From a bacterium (lineage in GTDB: Bacteria > Bacillota_A > Clostridia > Lachnospirales > Lachnospiraceae), in assembly GCA_004562915.1 (NCBI GenBank), contig SFQZ01000035.1, forward strand, positions 1 through 25,989: a stretch of 25,989 bases of DNA. Reading direction: 5' to 3'. Position numbers and translations under genes: made by a program. Below are positions 6,695-13,655 of this stretch, one piece after another (positions within the stretch are counted from its first letter, which is position 1; every line of letters begins with the position of its first letter). A model generated the notes under the pieces. The model saw only the letters and a list, made by a program, of their open reading frames with translations. It searched no databases and was not told the DNA's origin.

Positions 6695-7716
6695 TGGCAT
6701 ACATAACATTTAAAAATATAAATAAATCTTTTGGCAGCAACCATGTATTGAAAGGAATCAATCTGGAAGTGGAGAAAGGCGAGCTTCTGACTCTCCTTGG
6801 ACCTTCAGGATGTGGAAAAAGTACGCTGCTGCGGTGTCTGGCAGGTCTGGAAGAGGTACAGGAGGGAGTGATCATGCTGGAAGATAAGGATATCACTCAT
6901 GTAGACGCAAGACTACGGCAGATTGGTATGGTTTTTCAGCAGTATAGCCTTTTCCCGAATATGACTGTGGAACAGAATCTTGCTTTTGGATTAAAGATAA
7001 AAAAATTGTCCAAAGAAGAGATTAAAAAAGAAGTTGAGGGAGTACTGAAAATGGTCGGGCTTGAAGATAAGGCGAAATCTTATCCGTCACAGCTTTCAGG
7101 GGGACAACAGCAGCGTGTGGCGCTGGCAAGAGCAATCGTGACAAAACCGAAGGTTCTGCTTCTCGATGAACCTTTAAGTGCTATTGATGCAAAGCTGAGA
7201 AAGAACCTTCAGGTGGAGATCAGAAGAATTCAGAAAGAACTGAATATCACCACAATTTTTGTTACGCATGATCAGGATGAGGCTATGATCATGTCAGACA
7301 GAATCTGTCTTCTGAATGAAGGAAAGATTGAACAGTTGGGAACACCGATTGAAGTATATACAGATCCGAGAACAAAATTTGCAGCAGGTTTTATCGGTAA
7401 CTATAATGTACTGACACCGGCAGATTTCACAGCCATTACCGGGGAAGAGCAGGTGGGAAAAAATTCAGTTGTTATTCGTCCGGAGACGATTTCTATTTCC
7501 CGCGAAAAGAAGAACCGTGAAAACTGCTATGAATTCAAAGGAAAAGTGGTGGAAAGCCTTCCCAGAGGAAATGTTCTCCGCTATGCGGTAGATGTAAATG
7601 GTATTCGAATTTCTGCGGATACCTTGTTCAGAAGCTTTTCTATTTTTGAAGAGGGTACAGAAGTATGGCTGTCAATGGAAGAAAGAAACTGCCTTGAAGT
7701 GGAGGATGCTGTATGA
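6694..7716 (+). CDS. ABC transporter ATP-binding protein, PotA/FbpC-type
   Basis: The 340-residue ATPase has all core motifs: Walker A GPSGCGKST (36-44), Q-loop in MVFQQYS (about 79-85), signature LSGGQ (134-138), Walker B VLLLDE (154-159), D-loop SAIDAK and H-loop H192 in VTHDQDE. After about residue 235 a TOBE-like regulatory domain follows (VVIRPETISIS ... GKVVESLPRGNVLRYAVDV), as in PotA/FbpC/PhnT proteins of the CUT1/polyamine/iron class. It powers import by the two permeases encoded just upstream. It overlaps the PHP gene by 4 bp (ATGA), which ties that hydrolase to the transporter. Confidence 0.94.
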   Translation: MAYITFKNINKSFGSNHVLKGINLEVEKGELLTLLGPSGCGKSTLLRCLAGLEEVQEGVIMLEDKDITHVDARLRQIGMVFQQYSLFPNMTVEQNLAFGLKIKKLSKEEIKKEVEGVLKMVGLEDKAKSYPSQLSGGQQQRVALARAIVTKPKVLLLDEPLSAIDAKLRKNLQVEIRRIQKELNITTIFVTHDQDEAMIMSDRICLLNEGKIEQLGTPIEVYTDPRTKFAAGFIGNYNVLTPADFTAITGEEQVGKNSVVIRPETISISREKKNRENCYEFKGKVVESLPRGNVLRYAVDVNGIRISADTLFRSFSIFEEGTEVWLSMEERNCLEVEDAV

Positions 7717-8705
7717 AAAAAGCAATGTTTTCGGAAACAGGAAACTGGTATAAAGGAAATCTCCATTCACATACTACCAATTCCGATGGAAAACTGAAGC
7801 CGGAAGAAGCGGTAAAATTATATAAAAGCTATGGATATCACTTTATGTGTCTGAGTGAACATGATGTGTATACAGATCTGAGAGAGCAGTTTGACTGTGA
7901 AGATTTTATTCTGCTTCCGGGTGTGGAAGCATCTGCATGGCTGTTGAATAAAGAAGAGACTGGTTTGAAAAAAACGCATCATATTCATGGAATTCTGGGA
8001 AATGAGGCAATGCAGAAAGCAGCCGGAGATAAACTTTTTAAACATGGAGAAAAACTGGAACCACCGGTGTTCGTAGAAGAGTGGAACGGACTGGAAGTGG
8101 CCCAGAAGTTAGCCGACAGTCTGAGAGAGAAGGGCTGTTTTACAACCTATAATCACCCGGCATGGTCCCGTGTGGAAACAGGTGAAGTGGTGAATCTTAA
8201 AAATGTATGGGCGGTTGAGATATACAACTATGGTACCGTGGTTGAATGCGGAGAGGGATATGACAGTGTTTTCTGGGATGCCATGCTGAGAAAGGGAACC
8301 CATATTCATGGATTTGCTTCCGATGACAATCATAATCCGGGAAAGTTTTTTGACAGTCTGGGAGGATATGTGATGGTTCGATCGGAAGAATTATCTCATG
8401 AGGCTATCGTCAATCATTTGCTGTCCGGGGATTATTATTTTACGGCAGGCCCGCAGATCTATCAGTGGGGGATTGATGGCAGTAATGTATTTGTGGAATG
8501 CTCCGATGTGGAACGTATCAATTTTATCGTAGGCGGAAAAGTGGGAAGCAGTGAAACTGTGCTTCGTCATGTGGACAAATTGAACTATGGATGTCATGAT
8601 CTGCAGGGCGGAGAGACGTACGTGAGGATTGAGTGTATAGACGCAAAAGGGCAGACAGCCTGGACAAATGCGTTGTGGTTGGATGAAAAAGGTACTATAC
8701 TTTAA
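7713..8705 (+). CDS. PHP-domain metallohydrolase, CehA/McbA-like
   Basis: This 330-residue protein has the PHP metal-site pattern: HSH in GNLHSHTTNSDG (H18, H20, D25), a second motif LSEHD (H50, D51), a third with a conserved acid in LLPGVEAS (E72), then TYNHPAW and FASDDNHNPG with further metal-binding His/Asp. There is no signal peptide, so it should act in the cytoplasm on what the transporter brings in. PHP enzymes hydrolyse phosphoesters (for example polymerase/histidinol phosphatase relatives), while CehA itself is an esterase on a carbamate; either chemistry is possible. It overlaps the ATPase gene by 4 bp and lies 40 bp before dsdA. The place in the operon suggests that it releases the DsdA substrate from a conjugate, but the real substrate is unknown. 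The C-terminal ~80 residues look like a beta-sandwich. Confidence 0.85.
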   Translation: MKKAMFSETGNWYKGNLHSHTTNSDGKLKPEEAVKLYKSYGYHFMCLSEHDVYTDLREQFDCEDFILLPGVEASAWLLNKEETGLKKTHHIHGILGNEAMQKAAGDKLFKHGEKLEPPVFVEEWNGLEVAQKLADSLREKGCFTTYNHPAWSRVETGEVVNLKNVWAVEIYNYGTVVECGEGYDSVFWDAMLRKGTHIHGFASDDNHNPGKFFDSLGGYVMVRSEELSHEAIVNHLLSGDYYFTAGPQIYQWGIDGSNVFVECSDVERINFIVGGKVGSSETVLRHVDKLNYGCHDLQGGETYVRIECIDAKGQTAWTNALWLDEKGTIL

Positions 8706-8745
8706 GTACAGTGGGAGGATATCCTGAACTGTAGGGAGGAATAGT

Positions 8746-10080
8746 ATGGAAAATTTTGATAACGATCAGGGAAAAATATCTGTTTTGAAGCAACTGCCTG
8801 TTCTGGAGAAAATGAGACAGGCAGAAGAGGTGCTGTGGATCAATCCGGAAAAAACGGATTTTGAGGAGAGTATGCGGGAATGTGAGCTGGGGCAAAAGAA
8901 TGTGGAGGATGCAGAACAGAGACTGCTCCGTTTTGCACCTCTGATTCAAAAATATTTTCCTGAGACGCAGAAACATCAGGGTTTGATTGAATCTCCTCTG
9001 GTAGAGATTGAAGCCATGAAACAGCGTATCAATGAAAAATATAAAAGTAATCTGGAAGGGAATCTTATGCTGAAGGAAGACAGCCACCTTGCAATTGCAG
9101 GTTCCGTGAAAGCCAGAGGGGGAATCTATGAAGTTTTGAAGCATACAGAAGATCTGGTGCTGGAACATAAGCTTCTTAGAGACGGAGAAAGCTACGAACG
9201 ACTGGGGGATCCGGATATCAGAAAATTTTTCAGTGCTTATACGATTCAGGTAGGCTCTACGGGAAATCTGGGATTAAGTATCGGAATTATCAGTGCTGTA
9301 CTGGGATACCGTGTGATCGTTCATATGTCGGCAGATGCAAAACAGTGGAAAAAAGATCTGCTCAGGAGTTATGATGTCGATGTAAGAGAATACCAGGGAG
9401 ATTATGGGGAAGCAGTGAAGAGAGGAAGAGCACTCTCAGATGCGGATAAAAACAGTTATTTTGTGGACGATGAGAACTCAAGAAATCTCTTTCTTGGTTA
9501 TTCGGTTGCAGGAAAAAGGCTTCAAAAACAGTTGGAAGAAATGAAAATAACGGTAGATGAAGAGCATCCTTTGTTTGTCTATATTCCCTGCGGAGTTGGA
9601 GGGGCACCGGGCGGAATCAGTTTTGGGCTGAAACAGATTTTTAAAGATTCTGTGCATTGTTTTTTTGTGGAACCGGTACAGGCACCCTGTATGCTGCTTG
9701 GACTGGCTACCGGACTGAATAACAAAATTTCCGTTCAGGATATCGGTCTCAGTGGAAAAACACAGGCCGACGGACTTGCAGTAGGAAGACCGTCAGCATT
9801 TGTGGGCGGTATCATGAAAAAAATGTTGAGTGGAGAAATGACGATCGAAGATTCCAGATTATCCCGGTATCTGAAAGACTTACTGGAAACAGAAAACATT
9901 TTCCTCGAACCGAGTGCATGCGCAGGTTTTCGGGGACCAGTCTGTATAAGTAATGATGTGGAGGCAAAGAAATATCTGGAAACAAACGGACTGATAAATA
10001 AGATGAAGAATGCGGTTCATATTGTATGGGCAACAGGCGGAAGTCTGGTGCCGGAGGAAATCAGAGATATGTATTTATAA
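8746..10080 (+). CDS. dsdA: D-serine dehydratase (D-serine ammonia-lyase), PLP-dependent
   Basis: The 444-residue protein is full length for DsdA. It shows the PLP lysine in AGSVKARGG (K122), the STGN phosphate/cofactor loop (171-174), HMSADAKQWKK, the DDENSRNLFLGYSVAG block (241-256), the CGVGGAPGG glycine loop (282-290), CMLLG and ADGLAVGR segments, and the LEPSACAG end block. The reaction is D-serine to pyruvate plus ammonia in the cytosol, used for detoxification or as carbon and nitrogen source. GGGAGG sits 6-7 nt before the ATG. In enterobacteria dsdA sits with the DsdX permease and DsdC; here it sits with an ABC importer and a PHP hydrolase, which is unusual. The 3' third is duplicated at 291-692. 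No T-tract terminator follows, only a REP-like palindrome. A related D-amino acid such as D-threonine as the natural substrate cannot be excluded. Confidence 0.95.
   Translation: MENFDNDQGKISVLKQLPVLEKMRQAEEVLWINPEKTDFEESMRECELGQKNVEDAEQRLLRFAPLIQKYFPETQKHQGLIESPLVEIEAMKQRINEKYKSNLEGNLMLKEDSHLAIAGSVKARGGIYEVLKHTEDLVLEHKLLRDGESYERLGDPDIRKFFSAYTIQVGSTGNLGLSIGIISAVLGYRVIVHMSADAKQWKKDLLRSYDVDVREYQGDYGEAVKRGRALSDADKNSYFVDDENSRNLFLGYSVAGKRLQKQLEEMKITVDEEHPLFVYIPCGVGGAPGGISFGLKQIFKDSVHCFFVEPVQAPCMLLGLATGLNNKISVQDIGLSGKTQADGLAVGRPSAFVGGIMKKMLSGEMTIEDSRLSRYLKDLLETENIFLEPSACAGFRGPVCISNDVEAKKYLETNGLINKMKNAVHIVWATGGSLVPEEIRDMYL
9681..10080 (+). repeat. direct repeat, right copy (dsdA 3' end)
   Basis: This is the partner of 293-692 and lies inside the intact dsdA. 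It covers codons about 312-444 plus the stop. Similarity ends at the stop codon: downstream sequences differ (terminator at 691 on the left, REP-like palindrome at 10086 here). Confidence 0.9.
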
Positions 10081-10085
10081 GAAAC

Positions 10086-10107
10086 GGACAGGTGTCTGTC
10101 CCCTGTC
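10086..10107. repeat. REP-like short palindrome, copy 2
   Basis: GGACAGGTGTCTGTCC followed by CCTGTC is nearly identical to copy 1 at 3747-3770. It starts five bases after the dsdA stop codon. GGACAG-GTGT-CTGTCC forms a 6-bp hairpin. It is the only structured element between dsdA and the M23 peptidase gene, so it may mark or protect the 3' end of the operon transcript. Confidence 0.75.
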
Positions 10108-10176
10108 TGTTCAGTATGATAATTTTCCCATAAACCGAATATACTGTTTCTAAGCCGAAGTAAGTGTTGGTGAAGA

Positions 10177-11307
10177 ATGAAAAAGTCTTTAGGAACAATA
10201 TATAGTAAACGGAAATATGGAATTATCATGCTTTGTTTTTTTACTGTTATTTCTGTATGTTTTGGAGGAGCAGTTTTTTGGAAAAAGTACAGGGACAAAG
10301 AAATTGAAACCGGAACTGATATAAAAGAAGCTGAGGAAAATTTTCTGTATGAAACGGAGTCTGACAGTACAGAGCAGAAAAAATATATCAAGTGGGTGGA
10401 GTTCCATGTGACTAAAGAGGCACTTCAGCTTGCATGTGAGTATGACATTGAAACACATGATACGAAATATCCGATTGACTGGGTGGAGCTTCTGGCGTAT
10501 CTGGGAGCCAGATATGGAGGGGATTTCAGCCGGTTTGAACCTGCAGATATAAATGAAACAGCAGAAAAATTGTCTTCCGGGGAAGTTACAATAGAGAAGT
10601 TAACAGAGGGAATGGAGTATTATGCATATTATCATGAAGCTTATAAGGCGATTCTCGGGGGAATGATCGGAGAATATCAGGTTTTGGATAAGAATGAAAA
10701 GAATGATGACACAGCCAGGTGGAAAACAGAATACGGGCTAAAAGCGTTTCATCCTATCGCAAAAGGATTTCCATATTCGGATTATGATGATTTTGGTGTA
10801 TCCAGAAGCTACGGATATAAAAGAAATCATCTGGGACATGATATGATGGGGCAGGTGGGAACTCCGGTTATAGCGGTGGAATCCGGTTATGTGGCAGAAC
10901 TTGGATGGAATCAGTATGGAGGATGGAGAATCGGAATCAATAGTTTTGACGGAAAACGGTACTATTATTATGCACATCTGAGGCAGAACAGACCGTATGC
11001 TTCAGGGCTGGAGAAGGGAAGTGTAGTGCAGGCCGGAGATGTGATCGGTTACATGGGGCGTACAGGGTATAGTACAAAAGAAAATGTGAATAATATTGAT
11101 CAATATCATCTTCATTTTGGATTGCAGCTTATATTTGATGAATCCCAGAGAGAGGGAAATAATCAGATCTGGATTGATGTATATCCACTGGTTCGATTTC
11201 TGTATCAGAATCAGTCAGAAACGGTTCGTGATGATGAGACGAAGGAGTGGAGCCGACTGGGTGGATTTCGGGATCCTGAGGCTGAGAGATATGAAAAAGA
11301 GCAGTAG
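10177..11307 (+). CDS. membrane-anchored M23 (LytM-type) metallopeptidase
   Basis: The 376-residue protein has an uncleaved N-terminal membrane anchor (YGIIMLCFFTVISVCFGGAVFW, about 14-35), a linker with a small helical region, and a C-terminal peptidase M23 domain (about 190-350). The zinc site is intact: HxxxD in NHLGHDMMG (H218, D222) and HLH (H311, H313). GTPVIAVESGYVAELGW and YYYYAHL are typical LytM-fold segments. Such enzymes cut peptide cross-links in peptidoglycan; here it would act outside the membrane on the cell's own wall. GGTGAAG precedes the ATG. It lies 96 bp after dsdA on the same strand but is separated by the REP-like palindrome, so co-transcription is unclear. No functional link to cassette A can be proved. 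Confidence 0.9.
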   Translation: MKKSLGTIYSKRKYGIIMLCFFTVISVCFGGAVFWKKYRDKEIETGTDIKEAEENFLYETESDSTEQKKYIKWVEFHVTKEALQLACEYDIETHDTKYPIDWVELLAYLGARYGGDFSRFEPADINETAEKLSSGEVTIEKLTEGMEYYAYYHEAYKAILGGMIGEYQVLDKNEKNDDTARWKTEYGLKAFHPIAKGFPYSDYDDFGVSRSYGYKRNHLGHDMMGQVGTPVIAVESGYVAELGWNQYGGWRIGINSFDGKRYYYYAHLRQNRPYASGLEKGSVVQAGDVIGYMGRTGYSTKENVNNIDQYHLHFGLQLIFDESQREGNNQIWIDVYPLVRFLYQNQSETVRDDETKEWSRLGGFRDPEAERYEKEQ

Positions 11308-11406
11308 GGACAAAATTCATGAAAAACAAGTGAATTTGCCCTGATTTTATAAGAAAAAGGTAACTGGGAGTATAAAAATTTTGCATAGGCCCAAACAGGA
11401 TAGGGC

Positions 11407-11433
11407 ACAGGGACAGGGGTCCCCTGTCCCTGT
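11407..11433. repeat. perfect 13-bp-arm palindrome, REP-like copy 3, between convergent genes
   Basis: ACAGGGACAGGGG (11407-11419) and CCCCTGTCCCTGT (11421-11433) are perfect inverted repeats around one base. It shares the GGGACAGG / CCCCTGTCC core with copies 1 and 2. Its right end touches the stop codon of the GntR gene (minus strand). There is no adjacent T-tract, so a simple intrinsic terminator is not evident. It could still block RNA decay or read-through between the convergent M23 and GntR genes. Confidence 0.75.
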
Positions 11434-12113
11434 TATTGAAAGTAATCCGGATATAATTCCAGAAGTTCAGATTTTTCCATCTGGTGGCGTGTCAGGTGGC
11501 GTGTTATAAGCATTTCTGCCATCTCCGCATCCTGTCGTTTGATTGCATATAGAATATCTTCGTGATCTTTCAGAGAATATTTATTTTTGATAGATTTTAA
11601 AGAAAGAGCACGTAGTCTGTTGAAATGCACCATCTGGTCATTCACGATTTTGTAGGACCACATTTTATTCACGGATTCAAAAATCAGACGATGGAATTCG
11701 TTATCCAGTTCCATGAATTCTGCTGCATGTTCCAGTTCCGTATATTTACTTTGTTCTTTAAGATTATATTCCAGTTTCGTAATATATTCCTGAGAGATTC
11801 TTTCACAGGCCAGTTTCAAAATTGCAATTTCCATGACCAGCCGCATGAATCGGGATTCTTCCACCAGTTCGTAATCAATTTTTGAAATATAACTTCCGCG
11901 CTGGGGAAGTATTTCCACAAGATTGATACGGCTCAGTTCAATGAGTGCTTCCCGGACGGGAGTACGGGAGAGGGAAAGCGCTGCAGAGAGTTCATTTTCG
12001 CTTACGGCACTTCCGGGAGGAAGTTCCAAATTTATAATATTGTACATAAGAACCCGTATGGCGTAAGAACGGGCATTTTCATATGGAATTTTGTCTAAAA
12101 TCTTCATAGTCAA
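11433..12113 (-). CDS. GntR-family (FadR/FCD subfamily) transcriptional regulator
   Basis: The 226-residue protein has an N-terminal winged helix (VSENELSAALSLSRTPVREALIELSRINLVEI, about 38-70, with the GntR-typical SRTPVREAL recognition helix) and a C-terminal helical FCD effector domain (RLVMEIAILKLACE; DNEFHRLIFE with the metal-linked D-x3-H; HLTRHQ). FCD regulators such as UxuR and ExuR sense sugar acids, which fits the neighbouring uxuA/uxuB genes. Translation may start at TTG 12113, with GAGGA 7 nt upstream, or ATG 12107, which has a longer spacing. Palindromes containing GTATAC/ACTAGT occur at its own upstream region and at the dehydrogenase and TRAP promoters, so it probably represses all three and itself. 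Confidence 0.9.
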   Translation of the reverse strand: MTMKILDKIPYENARSYAIRVLMYNIINLELPPGSAVSENELSAALSLSRTPVREALIELSRINLVEILPQRGSYISKIDYELVEESRFMRLVMEIAILKLACERISQEYITKLEYNLKEQSKYTELEHAAEFMELDNEFHRLIFESVNKMWSYKIVNDQMVHFNRLRALSLKSIKNKYSLKDHEDILYAIKRQDAEMAEMLITRHLTRHQMEKSELLELYPDYFQ

Positions 12114-12175
12114 TTTTTAGTCCTCACTTTTTTATGGAAATCTGTTTATTTCCAATCAATTACAGTATATCAACA

Positions 12176-12189
12176 ATACTAGTATACTA
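12176..12189. promoter_or_regulatory. palindromic operator candidate upstream of the GntR gene
   Basis: ATACTAGTAT (12176-12185) and TAGTATACTA (12180-12189) are overlapping perfect palindromes about 65 bp upstream of the regulator start. The core matches the 13437-13448 site. It overlaps possible -10 boxes (TATACT at 12186-12181 and 12169-12164 on the minus strand), which would suit autorepression. Confidence 0.6.
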
Positions 12190-12220
12190 CTACGATCTAA
12201 AATTTTCCATACTCGACCTT

Positions 12221-12281
12221 AAAAAGAAAGAGGATAAAGCAAATTCGGTAGAAAATCTACATTTTGCTTCATCCTCTTTAT
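12221..12281 (-). terminator. intrinsic terminator of the dehydrogenase gene
   Basis: Read on the minus strand, AAAGAGGAT (12279-12271) pairs with ATCCTCTTT (12235-12227) and inner GAAGCAAA/TTTGCTT arms extend the stem with one mismatch. CTTTTT follows. It lies just after the stop of the zinc-dehydrogenase gene and before the GntR gene, so these two genes are separately transcribed. Confidence 0.85.
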
Positions 12282-12306
12282 CATGATTTTTTTATGCAGT
12301 CAATAT

Positions 12307-13335
12307 TTAGCAGAGTTCATCGAAAGTAAAAACTATTTTCCGGATAGAAGGATCACGGCTGTCCACAAAATCGAATGCTTCCTGAGCTTTTGTAAGCGGG
12401 AAAGTGTGGGAGATAGAATTGGTAAGATCCAGAGTTCCTTCATTGATCATGGAAATCGCTTTTCCAAACATTTTATTCTGCAGTCTGGAACCTCTCACAT
12501 CCAGTTCTTTGGAGGTGATGAGGAACTGATTTACTTCTGTGGCGGCAGTGGAAAATCCCATAGTGATGACACGGCCTGCATTTCCGGTTGCCTGTAACAA
12601 AAGCAGGAGAGAATTTTTTACACAGGCTGCGTCAATGGATACGGTAGAACCGCGGCCGTGAGTATACTCCAGCACTTTAGCCTGGAAATCTTCAGTCATG
12701 GCATTAATTGTATATTTTGCTCCGGCATGTTTTGCTTCTTCCAGTTTGTCATCCATAATATCTGCAACAATAATATGGTCGCAGATTTTACTTGCAATTT
12801 TCAGAATGGAACTTCCGAGTGCACCTGCTCCATAAATCAGAAGCATATCATCTTTTTCCAGTTCCGCTCTCGTGCAGGACTGGATGGCGATTGTGGTAGG
12901 TTCGATCATAACTGCATCTTCATCGGAAAGAGAGTTTGGAAGAATGTAACAGTCACTTTCCGGTACGGTGATATATTCTCTGTAGCCGCCATCAATATGT
13001 ACACCTCTTACTTTCAGGTTATCACACACATTCCCTCTTCCTTTTCTGCATGGATAACATTCGCCGCAGCTTGTAACCTGATTGATAATCACACGGTCAC
13101 CGATTTTCAGATTTTTCACATCTGCACCCGTTTCTTCCACAACTCCAACCATTTCATGACCAATAATTCTCGGATAAGTGGCGGCTGCATTGGTTCCATG
13201 ATAGATACCCATATCAGAACCGCAGATACCGGCAGCTGTCATTTTAACTAAGACATTATTCTTTTCATCGATAGCAGGTTTTTCAATATCAATGACTTCT
13301 AACTGATTTGGTTTTACAATTTGTATTGCTTTCAT
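12307..13335 (-). CDS. zinc-dependent medium-chain sugar-acid dehydrogenase (RspB/LgoD/GulD-like)
   Basis: The 342-residue protein has the medium-chain dehydrogenase layout. Catalytic zinc ligands are C38 (GICGSD), H60-E61 (IIGHE) and E144 (MIEPT). Structural zinc ligands are C90, C93, C96 and C104 (CGECYPC ... NVC). The NAD-binding Rossmann start is YGAGALGS (167-174). Overall it reads like E. coli RspB and LgoD, which oxidise L-gulonate or L-galactonate at C5 to D-fructuronate or D-tagaturonate. It is transcribed divergently from the TRAP-uxuA-uxuB operon. Feeding D-fructuronate to UxuB would make this the entry enzyme of an L-gulonate route. Substrate identity is inferred from context, and other polyol or sugar-acid substrates are possible. 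AGAGGA precedes the ATG. Confidence 0.87.
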   Translation of the reverse strand: MKAIQIVKPNQLEVIDIEKPAIDEKNNVLVKMTAAGICGSDMGIYHGTNAAATYPRIIGHEMVGVVEETGADVKNLKIGDRVIINQVTSCGECYPCRKGRGNVCDNLKVRGVHIDGGYREYITVPESDCYILPNSLSDEDAVMIEPTTIAIQSCTRAELEKDDMLLIYGAGALGSSILKIASKICDHIIVADIMDDKLEEAKHAGAKYTINAMTEDFQAKVLEYTHGRGSTVSIDAACVKNSLLLLLQATGNAGRVITMGFSTAATEVNQFLITSKELDVRGSRLQNKMFGKAISMINEGTLDLTNSISHTFPLTKAQEAFDFVDSRDPSIRKIVFTFDELC

Positions 13336-13436
13336 GTAACAAATCCTCTTTTCTTAATAAATATTAATTGGTTTTGACAAGATGTTTTATTGGTGAGTGA
13401 TTTTATTGGCGATGAGTAAGTAAATGAGATAACTTG

Positions 13437-13448
13437 TATACTAGTATA
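13437..13448. promoter_or_regulatory. GntR operator candidate at the dehydrogenase promoter
   Basis: TATACTAGTATA is a perfect 12-bp palindrome. It overlaps the -10 box (13451-13446) of the minus-strand promoter and covers the expected transcription start, an ideal repressor position. The same core is seen at 12176-12189, and a variant at 13577-13588. Confidence 0.65.
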
Positions 13449-13474
13449 ATAGAAGTGAAAAGAAAAAAAGTCAA
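13446..13474 (-). promoter_or_regulatory. promoter of the zinc-dehydrogenase gene
   Basis: On the minus strand, TTGACT (13474-13469) and TATTAT (13451-13446) are separated by exactly 17 bp. The spacer is a T-rich run. The start codon lies about 110 bp downstream. The 13336-13655 gap holds no gene: it contains this promoter, the two operator candidates and AT-rich sequence. Confidence 0.7.
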
Positions 13475-13568
13475 TATACAAATTAAAAAGCCAAATAAAA
13501 ATGTAAAAAATACGCAAAAACGACACAATAATATTAGTATTTTTTCCAACTTGTAAAAACTATTTAAA

Positions 13569-13588
13569 TATACTACCATACAAGTATG
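13569..13588 (+). promoter_or_regulatory. -10 box and operator candidate upstream of the TRAP operon
   Basis: TATACT at 13569-13574 is a good -10 box, though the -35 is poor (TCCAAC 18 bp upstream). Immediately downstream, CATACAAGTATG (13577-13588) is an interrupted palindrome with arms CATAC/GTATG, a variant of the sites at 12176 and 13437. It would cover the transcription start. The first TRAP gene begins about 70 bp further on. Confidence 0.5.
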
Positions 13589-13655
13589 CAAGGCGTTGGG
13601 TTTGTGAGTGAGGTAAAATGGTTCAGATCATACTAATATAGGAGGATGTATTTAT

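Noticed and set aside
12658..13251. A 197-codon plus-strand open frame
   Set aside because: It is antisense to the zinc dehydrogenase gene, has no ribosome site and has a cysteine/histidine/phenylalanine-rich composition typical of a shadow frame.
13336..13655. A small gene or RNA in the divergent gap
   Set aside because: Open frames here are low-complexity Phe/Leu-rich reading of AT-rich DNA; the gap is better explained by promoters and operators.
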